Positions 44,984 to 56,548 of a stretch of 64,000 bases of DNA are shown piece after piece. The stretch comes from Phlebopus portentosus (taxonomy: Eukaryota > Basidiomycota > Agaricomycetes > Boletales > Boletinellaceae): NCBI GenBank assembly GCA_037892935.1, contig JAYXKI010000002.1, positions 744,001-808,000 of the forward strand. The letters are read 5' to 3'. The notes under the pieces were generated by a model. It saw nothing but the letters and a program-made list of their open reading frames with translations, was not told where the DNA came from and ran no database searches. The translations under genes were made by a program, and so were the position numbers. How positions within the stretch are numbered: the stretch's first letter is position 1; each line of letters opens with the position of its first letter.

Positions 44984-45877
44984 TCAGCAGCCTTGATGGT
45001 AGGGACTATAAACAGGGGTAGATTCAGGATTATAGTCCGAGTACGGAAGGGGGTCGGCCTCGTAGGGGTAATAGTCATCAGAACCCCGGTAGATATGGGG
45101 TTCGTATCGGTCTCGGGGGAGGGGGACGGAGGCGGGGTCTACGAAATTGAGTGACGTCCGGGAACGACAGAATGGTGTCGACACCGACTCAGATTCATCG
45201 TCAGACGTATCCTCAATGGCGTCCGGCACAGAACCCTCTGAATCTTCTATGTCGTGGTGATCAAAATGCGAATATGGACTAGAATCAGAAGCAAAACAAC
45301 ACGCGTGGGAGTCAAGCTCAAAGGGGCGGTTGAGCGGAGGATATGGTACAGGATATGGAACTTTGATGGGAGACGGAGGAGTGGCAAAGTCCTCGGAAAA
45401 GGATGTGCACAGGGACTGGGCCTCTGCACGAGAGTGGGTGTTGAGCTGCTCGGCGTTGGCGTTGTCGATGTCTACAGGTTTGAGGTGCATTTTTATGTCG
45501 TCGTCATCATCTTCATCGTCTCCAAGGGACTCAAGAAGCGAGTCGAGCCATTGCTCTTCAGACGCGCACTCGTCTTCCACAGGCGTCGCCACGGCGTTTC
45601 CGGGGTCCGGAAACAGGAACGCAAACATGCTCTCGTCTATGACTGAGTCCACCTCCTCGTCTTCAAATTCGGGCTCGGAGTCACGCGACGACTCGCTAAC
45701 GCCAGCAAAGTCGGACGCAGGCTTAGATGACTGGTCGGGGAGTACATCTTGGGTGGTGATTGAGTTTTTGAGCAGGACCCAGCGGTGGAGGCTGATGTTG
45801 TCCCGGGACCCGCTCGAGCACGCGTCATGCAGCTTCGAGCGGGCCAGGTTAGCGAGGTTTGATGCAAAATTGGACAT
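44984..45877 (-). CDS. Acidic Ser-rich protein, unknown function
   Basis: Intronless frame of 297 codons. The N-terminus looks folded and helical (MSNFASNLANLARSKLHDAC, then RDNISLHRWVLLKNSI). The rest is acidic and Ser/Pro-rich, with a block EEQWLDSLLESLGDDEDDDD and a Tyr/Pro/Asp-rich tail ending YSPYHQGC. No signal peptide or membrane segment. The conserved-looking N-terminal helix suggests a lineage-specific protein that I cannot name. The hairpin MITE at 46307-46550 sits about 430 bp upstream of the start. Confidence 0.65.
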   Translation of the reverse strand: MSNFASNLANLARSKLHDACSSGSRDNISLHRWVLLKNSITTQDVLPDQSSKPASDFAGVSESSRDSEPEFEDEEVDSVIDESMFAFLFPDPGNAVATPVEDECASEEQWLDSLLESLGDDEDDDDDIKMHLKPVDIDNANAEQLNTHSRAEAQSLCTSFSEDFATPPSPIKVPYPVPYPPLNRPFELDSHACCFASDSSPYSHFDHHDIEDSEGSVPDAIEDTSDDESESVSTPFCRSRTSLNFVDPASVPLPRDRYEPHIYRGSDDYYPYEADPLPYSDYNPESTPVYSPYHQGC

Positions 45878-46306
45878 GGTATGGGAGGCGGACTGGGGTA
45901 CGAAACGGGCTGTAGTTCACCATGCCAAGAGCAGATATGAGCAATGGGTTGAACCAACGGGGGTTAAGTATAAATGATGAAACTGACCGATTGCAGGATG
46001 CATGAGTGCAAAAGGCGTGTTAAACGCGCGACAAGATCAAATGGGTCAATACGAGAAGTGTATACGGAATACTCGTGCGGGCTCGAACAGCAACGATCCT
46101 GAGTTGGATGCGCGGTGTCTGCAAACCATGCTGGTTATTTAACAGTATGCCTTGTCAACAGTGTGACGGAAGGCGAGGAGAGAAGCGAGGGACAGGCGGG
46201 GGGCAGGAGGACGATTAGATAGCCATTGATGTGTATGTTGTGTTGTGTTGAGTTGAGGTGAAGGTGGGAGAGACAAGGCTAACTAAACTCTGAGGTTCTT
46301 ATATAC

Positions 46307-46550
46307 AGCCGGTTACAAAAATGTAGGAAGTCACGTGAGAATTATATAATGATCGACGCATGGTCAAGACTTCATGTCATGCTTGCATTGTACACAAGCA
46401 AACCCAGGGTGGCAAGAAGATGATGCAAAGCAAGTGTTTTCATTGTTGACTTATGTACAGGGGTATTATACATACAGTAATACCGCAGCTTGACCAAGCG
46501 TCGATCATTACATACGCATCACGTGACTTCCTACATTTTTGTAACCGGCT
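46307..46550. mobile_element. Palindromic MITE (hairpin element)
   Basis: Two 62-nt arms, 46307-46368 and 46489-46550, are inverted copies with about six mismatches. The outer sequence is AGCCGGTTACAAAAATGTAG, and both arms contain TCACGTGA-type sites. A ~120-nt centre is not palindromic. TA dinucleotides flank the outer ends, which fits a Tc1/mariner-derived MITE. No coding content. RNA from either strand would fold into a long hairpin. Confidence 0.85.
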
Positions 46551-46839
46551 ATAGAGAAAAGCCGTGACGCGGCGCGCTTCGGATGACTCGTCGTCTAATC
46601 TAATCAGGCAACTCCTTGTTTCGGATACCTCTTTCTGGAAATATAGGGTCATCATCAATTGTCGGCTCACACGACATCCATTGCAATTTCATGCAAATTG
46701 TGTGCACAGAGAAGAAAATAAAAATTAAACTACTGAGGGGAAAAAAAAAGAAAAGGGGGCCACCGAAGATGATGGCGTAAGTGTATGCCTCAATGCTTAC
46801 GCCAGATGGTATATTACAACACTGGTCGCCAGTCTCGCA

Positions 46840-49797
46840 TCATCCCTCGTCCATTGAGTCTCCGCCAACCATGCTGTCGTCCTCCTTCTCCGTCGCCAAC
46901 AACCGCTTAATCTTGTTCAAGCTCTTCGGGGACATGTCTCGCGCCACAGCCAGCATCTGTGCTGACTTGGCCTCGTCCCCAATAAGCCTGTAAACTCGCG
47001 CAAGCTGGAACACCACGTTTGCTTCTTCTGGCGCGCAGTCACGCAGTCGCTCCAGGTCCTCAATTGCCTCCTAAACAACGCACCGCATCAGTCCGGTCCG
47101 AATTCCAGTCATCTCAATAACCAGACTCGTCTCGACTCACCCTGTAACGCTTCATCCCGATAAGCATTTTGGCACGCCGGTAGCGTACCAGTGCGTTATC
47201 AGGAGACAATACCACGGCTTGATTGAATAGTGTAAATGCCTCGTTCTGATTTCCTCGCCGTTCAAGAGCCTAATTGAGTTGACATCAGTGCGACGTAATC
47301 AGACACCTGTCCAGACCTTTTCTTACCATGCCCACACACCCGAGTAGCACCGCGTTCTGGGGGTGGATTGCAGCAGCCTTGCGAAAGTGGAATTCCGCCA
47401 GCCGAAGTTTGCTCATTTTGAGATAACACGACCCTAAGCCATACCTGAATAACAGATCGCAGATCATTAGTATTCAGAATACATCAAATTGAACGGACCC
47501 CTCAAAGGAAAATGAATTGCGAAGGAAGACAAGGGGAAAGCTCTGCGTACCAAGCATTGTACGATCGAGGGTCAGCTCGTAGTGCCGACTGGAAAAAGTT
47601 GACAGCCTTATCCACATCCTCATCCGTAAGCTCGTGTCCACTGAGGGTATATGCGTATGCATAAGTTGGGTCCAGCTGCGCCGCACGGCGGAAGCATGTT
47701 AGGGCCTGGGAACGTTCTTTCTGCAGCGAGAAACAGTTTCCCACGGACACCCAGGCTTGGGGAGATCGGGAGTCAATACTCAACAATTCTTGGGCGAGGA
47801 AAGACAGCTTCGCATTTCGTTGTAATTGCCAAAGCGTCGTGGAATACAGATCCATATCCCATGTTCGATGCGGGTCTTTGTTTCGCGCATAATCGAAGAA
47901 ACGTTCCGCCTACAAACTCAATTAGACTGCTACCAGCCAAAACGGAATTTGAATGCTACCTTGATATAATCCGCCTGTTCGTAGCGTGCCCGCGCTATCA
48001 TGATAATAACTGAAACGGTTTGCTGGTGATTTCGGGGAAGCATATCAATTTCCGCCAGACACCCTTCACAATCGTACATGGCCAGCAAGCGAAGACAACT
48101 TGCGAATAGTCGCATTAAGTCGTACACGTAAATGTCAGCTAAAGCCATGTTGTAAGCGTCTTGAGCTGCTTGCTCCATTTCAGCGGTCCAGACTGGATTT
48201 GGCGGTTCATCCGATCGTGGGGAGTGTGTGTTGTTGGAGTATGGCGATTGCGAACCGACATCTCCTAAAGGAGAGAAATCATCATCCATTTCCGATTCGG
48301 TGGATTTTGTACGACTGTGGGCAGTCCGCTTGCGTTGAGGTGGATGCTACGTTAAAAGAATGTAAATACACCGCGAGACGCCAGTGTTGAACAATAGAAG
48401 CCGCTTGCCTTAACATTATGCGCCTTCTGCTTTTCCCCCGCGATGCTATTGGATAATAATCTTGCACTTCGCCTCGATGCCATCGAAGGCGGAGCCATTG
48501 TTGTATTCTCACCCCGTCCGGACCTAGTAACAGGCTGTTTACCGCGTATCGGAAGAGCAGTTCGAGGAGCGAGAGAGGGTTTAGATGAGCTGGGGTTAGC
48601 GGACACAAGGACCGGGCGTGCGCGTGCCTTTTTCGAGCGAGCATCTCCGCCCGCACCCTGCTTTGTTTTGTCCTTCTCCTGAACCGTTTGTCTGTTTTGC
48701 GATCGAGGCTTTTTGGGAGCGGGACCTGTCTCATCTGTGGACGAAAGTGGTCGTGGGGGAATACCCGCAGTGGTACTACGAGTGGTTCGCAATGGTGCGA
48801 GTATTGAATTATCAGGAAAGAACGAGTCATTTGTACCGCTGCAGATAATCGTGTTAAACAGGAGAAAAAAGGGCTACACGATAATCGACACTTACATTGA
48901 ATCTCGTCCTCCTGGCATCAGACCCATGCGAAATGTTTGGGCAGGTGCTGGATCGGGTCGCCAACCAAGAAAACCGTTCTGATCATTGGGTGCTGGAGTG
49001 AAGAAGCCGGAGCCACTTGCAACTGGTCCAGCAGGCATGGGCTGCTTAGAAGAAGATGCAACATTGGCAAAAAGAGTATCAGGACCCTGTTTAATGGGCT
49101 GTGGCCGAGAAGGAAAGAGTTCGCCGATCTCAGGGAAAGATCCTATGCGTGCTGCGGTCAACAATCGTGACAAGTTCACTATTTTCTTAGTCATACATAC
49201 CTGCAGCACAGAGTCCCTCAAAGGCCTCCCAAAGCATCGGGTTGAGAGAAAGAGCTCGACGGAAACTCATCGCTGCTTTCTCCAATAGATTTGATTTCAA
49301 CGCTGCTTTCCCTGCCTTACAATGCAGCACGGCTTCCTCCTGGAAGACGCGTGTTTCGCGTAGTGGATTCATTGAAGCCCCTACTCGACCCGTTTTAGCA
49401 GAACACATCGGCATAAGCAAAGAATTGATAGCTCACCGCTAGGTGCATAACTGGTCCGCAAACTTGCTTCGAGTGCTTCACCTGCTTGGCTATGCTGACC
49501 AAGAGCGGTATAACACTCCGCTTGAGCCACGTAGCAGCCCGAACAGGGCTCCTTCTGAGAGGGCGGACTCACAAGCCACAGTGCAGATTGCGTCTGGCCA
49601 CAACGTAAAAGCGCACAGGAATAGAGGTGCAGTGCATCGTGACATTTGTTATCCAGAGCGTAGTAACGTTCGGCATAAAACGCGGCAGACTTCGGGAGGT
49701 TTGCGTCAAGGCATGCCCAGATAAGCGAGCGGAATCGAGCAGGAAGGTGGGGCGCGATGCTGGAAGAATCATCGGAGGCTACACCGGACTGCTGCAT
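46840..49797 (-). CDS. CDC27: Anaphase-promoting complex subunit Cdc27/Apc3 (TPR protein)
   Basis: Scaffold subunit of the APC/C ubiquitin ligase that binds activators through TPR repeats. The start at 49797 gives MQQSGVASDDSSSIAPHLP, followed by FRSLIWACLDANLPKSAAFY and AERYYALDNKCHDALHLYSC, the N-terminal dimerisation TPRs. A block of two TPRs ends SFRRALSLNPMLWEAFEGLC. A long Ser/Pro-rich linker comes next (from 49.1 to 48.3 kb). The C-terminal TPR array includes DLYSTTLWQLQRNAKLSFLA, SPQAWVSVGNCFSLQKERSQ, YGLGSCYLKMSKLRLAEFHF and ALVRYRRAKML, ending DSMVGGDSMDEG. At least eight introns. Full architecture present. Confidence 0.93.
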
Positions 49798-50065
49798 TTG
49801 CGTCTGGCGTGTTGGGCACGATTTACGCGTATTGCATGGGAAAAGAGGTGGTTCAACTGGGCTCGCGACGCAGCAAGCAATAAAAATATGCGAAAAGGTG
49901 ACTAAAGTGTCCCCAACAGGCCAGCGGCGGGCAGAGCGAGCGGTGAGCGGCGAGCGGAAGGGGAAGGATGGCGGCCGACGGTGGGAGCTGAGAGACAGAC
50001 CGTTCGAGAACGACGATCGACAGCAACTTTGGTTGGACACAAGTCAACCAACGCGTCCGTGGTCC

Positions 50066-50073
50066 CACGTGAC
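50066..50073. promoter_or_regulatory. CACGTGAC E-box upstream of CDC27
   Basis: CACGTGAC lies about 270 bp upstream of the CDC27 start, in the 385-bp gap before the 3' end of CCT1. It shares the CACGTGA core with the sites near UBC6/MRP10 and MCT-1. Function inferred. Confidence 0.35.
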
Positions 50074-50181
50074 TCGCATTGTTCCATGTAAACTTTTTCT
50101 TCCGTCGCTCTACTTTAACCACATAAACTCAAACGGAATGTATTCGCATTCTTTGACATCGATATAAGTGTACATCTTCTA

Positions 50182-52188
50182 CTAGTGATCGTGTGGATCA
50201 GGCCTGTCCTTCTGTTCAGGAACACAAGTAATTGCATCGTCTATCCGTAGTAAAGATACTGCCGCCTCGAACGCAGATTTTAGACTCCGTACTTTGCTCA
50301 CAGTCGGCTCCAGCACTCCAGCCTTCACATTATCTACTACTTCGCCATTTAGTAAGTCCAAGCCGTACCGTGATAGAACTTTCTTGGGGTCTCCAACAGA
50401 CGCGTTCTGTGCGGCGTTGTGATAAGCGCGTAGTTTGGCCACCAGGTCCGTCGAATCCTTCGCAGCATTTACCGCCAGCGTCTTCGGAATCACTAGCAGA
50501 GCGTTCGCAAATTCGGCAATAGCCAATTGTTCCCGAGACTCCTATTTTCAATCAGAATCAGTTCAAGAATTCATGGAAGATGAAACCGTCGGGATCTCAC
50601 CAGGGTCTGCGCGAAATTCTCAAGGTAAATACTTAAGGCAGTCTCAACTGCACCTCCTCCTGGAACGACGGTTCCGCTTTCGAGCGTGCGTTTAATGATC
50701 GAGAGCGTGTCGTGCAAAGCCCGTTCCATTTCATCCAACATGTAGTCGTTTGCACCTCGCAACACAATTGACGCCGAGTTGACGACCTTCGTACCCTTAA
50801 TGAGAATCAGTTCGTCGTCCGATATTCTCTCCTGCACGACTTCCTCTGCGTAACCGAGATTGCTCGCCTCAAACGCCTCCTCGCCTTCCAAATTGGCGAG
50901 ACTGGAGACTAGTGTTGCCCCAGTTGCTTTTGCGATACGACGAAGGTCTTCCTTACGGCAACGACGGACGGCCATGGCGCCTGCTTCGACAAATTCTTTA
51001 AGGCAAAGGTCGTCGATGCCTTTGGTAGTGAGAATCACGTTGGCCCCTGATCCAAGGATCTTGCGAACTCGCTCCAAGGTGATCTCAGATTCTCTGTAAA
51101 GGCTTGTAAAACCTGTATTATTAGGCCTAGAAGTGGAAATCTCACCTCCTCCGAATATCCTCCAGTTGATTTGGGTCATCTATAACAATTTGGACACCTA
51201 ACTGCATCCTCTGCTTTTGCAAATTGATATCTAAGCATGCAATTTTTGCGTTCGCAATCCGCGTTTTCATTGCTAAAAAGATCGCGATTAGTCAGGCACA
51301 AAATCAATAATCTTATGTATATCGACGATACCTTGGCTAGCGACGGTGCAATTCAACGCATAACCTTTTACAAAGAGGGATTCCCTTGCGCTTTTGCCGT
51401 GCGCTTTGAGCACGTTCACTGCTTTCACCGGATACTTGGTCTCTCCACGAGGGTTCGTTGTCTTTACTGCAAGCATCGCGTCTACTGCCATAGGAGCAAA
51501 CAGATCATCATCGCTATTTCACGTTTACATTAATGAAGCATAACCTTCAGTACATAAGATCAGAACAAGCTCACCCTCCAATGACTTTGCTAGCCATACT
51601 TGTTTTTGCAGCATTGACGAGCGCTTCTCGACCAAGAGAGTCCACCTTGATACTAAGCTGATCCACAAGAAATTTGCAAGCTTCGCGACAGGCATGCCTA
51701 TAACCAGCGATGATCGTAGTGGGATGAATCCTTGCCTTGACTAGTTCATTCGCCCGACGGAGTAGCTCAGCGGAGATGATAACAACCGAAGTGGTACCAT
51801 CCCCAACCTCCTTGTCCTGCTTCTGCGCCAAGTCGACAAAAATACGTCCGGCAGGATGTTCAACCTCCAGCATTGAAAGAATCGTTGCACCATCGTTGGA
51901 AATGGTTACTTCCTGGAATTAACTTTAAGATAGACAGGGGCTATTTGACCTGTTATGCACGTACCCCGATGTTATCTACGAGCATCTTGTCCAAACCAAG
52001 AGGCCCAAGCGAACTCTTGACGACATTCGCTATCGACTGTGCAGCGATGACTTTAAACGGATCAGAATCCAGCAGGTGAGAAAATGTCCAAGTGAATGCG
52101 CACCATTTTGATCACGAACTTCCTGACCAGACACTCTACTACCTCCAAAGAAAAGTCCAGCACTTGGGTCGCGCTGAAACATAGACAT
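50182..52188 (-). CDS. CCT1: T-complex protein 1 subunit alpha (CCT1)
   Basis: Subunit of the cytosolic chaperonin TRiC/CCT, folding actin, tubulin and other clients. I chose the ATG at 52188 ([20 protein letters not shown]) because it matches the usual start. An in-frame ATG at 52272 would add 28 residues of unfamiliar sequence. Group II chaperonin motifs are [20 protein letters not shown], the catalytic-loop [20 protein letters not shown], a [15 protein letters not shown] segment and the C-terminal [19 protein letters not shown]. It ends PDPHDH at 50182. About seven introns. Confidence 0.95.
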
Positions 52189-52761
52189 CTTGGCGATATG
52201 GTCGAGGATTGAGATTGTGACACGAGAAAGACGCGCAATGGAAAATAGTCGCACGTGATGCGATGAAGCCATTGTTCTTCTCCCTTCTATAACATACTAA
52301 CAGTATTATGATTGCCCTACCAACTCAACAAATGGTTTTTAAGCTTTCTGTTTCCAGTGGACCGACATAGTATTTGCTTCTCTGCTTTGATTCAACTGCT
52401 TGGTATTTGTTAATCATATTTTCCGCTACATTGTTCACGCACAACTTTGGCCTCTGTCCGCTGAGTCTGATACTCATTTACACTCACAGTACAGCGAATC
52501 GAAGAATAAAAACATTTCAGAAAGTGTTTACATATAGGATGTTTCGAATCATATCCAGAAGTTTATTTTGGGAAGATGAGTATCCTGGGGTTCAGAAGTG
52601 TCCTTGTCCTTTCTCTTCACGCACAGAATGATGCCTAGTAATATATATACAGTAGTAACAACATCAAGTTAACACGGTAATCGAGTGCACTCTGCAAGTA
52701 CTTAATACATGAAACATTGTGATAGATACAGATGCGATGATGCAATGCAATAGAAATCTTG
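52189..52761. other. Spacer between CCT1 start and OTU gene end
   Basis: AT-rich ~570-bp region holding the CCT1 promoter and the 3' flank of the OTU-domain gene, both on the minus strand. No gene or strong motif seen. Confidence 0.45.
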
Positions 52762-53804
52762 TCAAAATATTGCCTTTAGCTGCTGAGCGAGAGACTTTGG
52801 CCGCAATGAATTGTAGTGCTTTGAAGAGATCTGATCAGCACAAGAGCAAACGGTAAATGTCTAGGCGACTCACTTCTCCAAGTCCATACATCCGTCTGTG
52901 ATAGCTTATTCGTACGACACGCTTATCATCTACCGCTGCATTATCGTTGCCATTGGGATCATGCACGACAATATTCGGTGTTCCTGCTTGTACGACATGG
53001 ATCGGCACATTATAAGCACGGCTGAGAGCGAGTATTTCCGGCTCGCCACCCCACACGCCTGTACTACGCACGTTTTCGCAGTAGCGTTGATAATCTTCAG
53101 GATTCATCAAACCTGCGTTGCCAGCCCCGGCACCATCTTCGCCTTCCAAACTCGGTAGGAAAGGCAGAAAGTCGTTTGGATGTGACATCATATATGCGGC
53201 AGCTGCGGCTCGCGTGGTTCCGTAATGGGCAAAAAAGGACGGGATAATGTTGAGTATGCGTAGTTGGTCCGCGACAGCAGCATAGAGGCAATGACCGTCG
53301 GGATTTATCTAGGATACCAAAGGTAAAGTCAGACACCCATTTATCGACTCCTTCTCGATGCACTCGCCTCGTACATGACCAGACCTAAATCGTCACAAAC
53401 TGCCTTGATAACCTTTTCCTCCTGCTTTGCCTCCATCTCCAGCCGTGCATCGGCCTCCTTGTCATCATCGGTGTAGCGTGCAGCTTGTTCTGCAGCTCTA
53501 CGTAGCTGCTCAGTCACAACGGTCATGAGCTTCGACTTCTTGCGTAGCTTCATAGCAGACAGAGGCAAACCTTGCGTGCCTCGAAGCGGGCTCTGCCGTC
53601 CTTCTTGGCGGACGATGCCTCGATCTCGTCGGCCTTGTTGGACTGGACGTCCTGGATGACCGTGGCGGCTACTTGCTGAGAAGCATTGCCTCCGTCGATC
53701 TGGGCCATGAGATCATCCAGCAGCTCGTCGTCGTCGACGCCCGGCGCGGGATTCTCTGTTGTATTTATGAGAGCAGCTTTCGACTTCTTTCTCTTCGAAC
53801 CCAT
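52762..53804 (-). CDS. OTU-domain deubiquitinase, OTUD6-like
   Basis: Cysteine protease of the OTU family, likely removing ubiquitin, with the architecture of OTUD6B/yeast Otu2 (a ribosome-linked deubiquitinase). An N-terminal charged helical region starts MGSKRKKSKAALINTT and continues KDGRARFEARKA. The OTU core has INPDGHCLYAAVADQLRILN (catalytic Asp and Cys), TRAAAAAYMMSHPNDFLPFL, GVWGGEPEILALSRAYNVPI, and the catalytic His at HYNSLRP on the last exon (formed across an intron). It ends QQLKAIF. About four introns. Complete catalytic triad. Confidence 0.9.
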
Positions 53805-54033
53805 GGCGTAGAATTATCAAGTAGGACTAGGACCAGGAGAGGCCGAGTGTTTCTTTTCGCCGCAGAGACAGGTCGGGGATTTGCCCAAAATACGTCATGT
53901 ATGATTAGTCATGTGCATATATATGTTATCTAGAGCCGCAGGAGCCGTTCGGTCAGAGTCAGCTGCCTCCCTCATATTCATAGCTCGAGTTCCCACTTGT
54001 TTCCCGTACAACGACGAGGATTCAGACGACGAC

Positions 54034-55482
54034 ATGACTCCCACAAGAGTTCCGCTCATCTTCGTGAGCTATGTTCAAACTACTATAAACGGGACTTATA
54101 ATTATTCACATGCCAACTTATAGGGCACGAGGACCATGGGTGAACAAGGGAAGAGCGGTGTTAGAAACCATACTATCAGGGAGTGTCAGGAAATTATCGA
54201 CGTATTCTACAAGCATGGTCACAAAGAACTCGACACGGCGCGTGTCTACGGGGAAGGTACAACCGAGGAGGTATGTCCAATGAACATAACGAAGAGAGAA
54301 TATAGAATGAACCGTCCCGACAGTATTTCGCCTTGATGAACCTTAAAGACTGTAGCATCGACACCAAGTAAGATAGCTCACGCCTTTCGACGGCATTTTA
54401 GCTCTAATTCGCTTCGCTTCCAGAGTCTATCCAATCAACCCAGGGGACCACCAACCCAAGAAACTCCGGGAGACCTTCCTAACTTCACTTGAGAAGCTCG
54501 GCCGGCCACGGGTGCGGACACTTTATCTGCATGCTCCGGACAGGAGCACACCATTTGAAGACACTCTAAGAGAAGTGAACGAACTGTATACACAAGGCTT
54601 GTTGTGAGTTTCGAGTGCATATACCTAGCATTGAGTAACTTGGTACTCCCTTTTTCCACAGCGATATCCTTGGGTTGAGCAATTATGCTGCTTGGGAAGT
54701 ACGGTGCTCCCCATTCGATCCCTTTGTTTGAAGATAACTATCTCTAACCGACCCCAAAAGGTTGCAGAGATCAGAACGATATGCAATAAGAATCGTTGGG
54801 TGGAGCCAAAGCTGTATCAAACGTAAGATACTCTGCTTCTTCTTGCACAAGTTAATCTCACCAGTGAGCTATAGTTTGTATAATGCGATCACAAGGGGCA
54901 TGGAGCCCGAACTAGTTCCTTGCTGTCGCAAATTCGGCATTCGCATAGTCGTGTATAATCCTCTCGCGTGAGCTACTCTGCTCTAATGCATTAAAAACAA
55001 TTTAGGACGCTAACGACCCAATCCGATCTTTATAGAGGAGGGTTCTTCGCAGGAAAGATCAAGTCCGTGAATGACGCGCCCGAGCCTGGCAATCGCTTTG
55101 ATGGATCCGCAGGCCGTATCGGTCAAATGTACCGGCAGCGATACCTGAAAGACGGGTATTTAAAGGCTCTGCCTCTCATCAAGGAAGTTGCAGTACGTTC
55201 CTTGATCAACATCGATTTTGAGCAGACAACATCGGGGCTGATTTCGCGATGTGCTTCCAGGATAAGCACGGACTGAGCCTCACAGAAGTCGCACTGCGCT
55301 GGCTACAGCACCATTCGGTGCTTACCCCAGAGGACGGAGTGATCATTGGAGCGAGCAGCGCGGCCCAGCTTGAACAGAACCTCGTTGACTCTGAGAAGGG
55401 ACCTCTGCCGCAGGATGTTGTGGCTACTCTTGATGAAGCCTACAAAGGCGTCGGCTTTGATGCGCCTACTTACTGGCGTTGA
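54034..55482 (+). CDS. Aldo-keto reductase (AKR7/aflatoxin aldehyde reductase type)
   Basis: NADPH-dependent aldehyde reductase. The first exon is short (54034-54063) and joins to GTRTMGEQGKSGV (from 54124). Catalytic tetrad residues are visible: Asp and Tyr in ELDTARVYGEGTTEE, Lys in SIDTKVYPINPGDH, His in RTLYLHAPDRSTPFEDTLRE. DILGLSNYAAWEV, the FGIRIVVYNPLA strand and VIIGASSAAQLEQNL (cofactor 2'-phosphate loop) are family hallmarks. It ends GFDAPTYWR. At least eight introns, some exons under 60 nt. Physiological substrate unknown. Confidence 0.92.
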
Positions 55483-55700
55483 GCAAACATGAGAACATTT
55501 TGAGAAGATGAATACCGATACAGAGCTTAAAGATGTATCAGACCAATGTTGTGTAATCGTTATTCTGTACTTTTAGAACGTCACACAGCCCTCCCATAAA
55601 TCTGTAATACACTGTATCCCTGTTTTGTCAGTGGCAGAGTCTAGTGCGAACGTCAGTCCAGATGACAACGGACCTTCGTCGATTCCAATATCCTCCAAAA

Positions 55701-56457
55701 TTATTTCCCTATCTTCTCCATGTGCCATAATCCGTCTCCAAGGTACGATTTTACTTCAGCACCCACACCCTTCGTAGTCTTCTTGATCTCCTCCGTACCG
55801 AGCTTCAGCACGCCAACACCTGCCGCGTGCTCCTTCCCTTCACAGAAAATCCCTATGGCCTTTTGCGCGGGTAAGGCCTCCTCTTCCGGAGGCAATCTCC
55901 CGCCTGCTGAAGTGAATCCGGGACACATCATGTTCGCACCTGCGAGCAAGTGTCGAATCGCACCGCGATCGACTTGGAGGCGGGGGAGGATATCAGGGTC
56001 TGTCGATGCACAGAGGAGTTCCGTTAAATTGTTTATCGAACACGTATCCCGAATTGGGGTTCGGCGAGAGAGACTCACACTTATGCAGAAGCCGTAGCGT
56101 AGGATATAACTGTTCATCAAACTGCTGGAAGAACAGGGGCTCGCCGTTTACTACATACAACGAAATGCGATCTTTACTGCCTTGCCCAGGTTTCATCGCA
56201 TCTTGTCAGCATATATGTGCACATCAAGATCCCGACAGAGCTCACCATTTCACTAGTATCAGAGGCTCCTTTTTAGGCCAGATCTGTTCGAGCGTCTCAG
56301 CATTGATGCTGAGTTGTTCTAGGAGTTGAGAGCGGATAGCGCGCTGTGCGGAGGATTTAAGGATCGATTGGCTCGATATTTCGCTCTGGGTGAATCTTCC
56401 GAATATATCAGTCTCGCCAATATTAAACAGGAACTGGGAATCATACCTCTTAAACAT
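55701..56457 (-). CDS. TMA20: MCT-1/Tma20 translation factor (PUA domain)
   Basis: Partner of density-regulated protein (Tma22) that promotes 40S recycling and re-initiation. The ATG at 56457 opens an 11-nt coding exon; after a 51-nt intron (56446-56396) the frame reads MFKRFTQSEISSQSILKSS, the canonical MCTS1 start. Next come QRAIRSQLLEQL, LVKCKDRISLYVVNGEPLFF (across an intron) and LYPTLRLLHKC. The PUA domain has LPRLQVDRGAIRHLLAGANM and CPGFTSAGG, ending LGDGLWHMEKIGK. Length and order agree with the family. A TCACGTGA site lies 84 bp upstream. Confidence 0.94.
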
Positions 56458-56540
56458 TTTCAGGAATGGTTTCCTAGGTCTCCTGTCAGGAGAATGAGCA
56501 ATAGGAGTGAGTATATGGAGATGAGTTGATGACCAGATAA

Positions 56541-56548
56541 TCACGTGA
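56541..56548. promoter_or_regulatory. TCACGTGA palindrome upstream of TMA20
   Basis: Perfect octamer palindrome 84 bp before the start codon. The same octamer lies between UBC6 and MRP10. Likely a bHLH (Cbf1/USF-like) site by sequence; occupancy is inferred. Confidence 0.45.
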
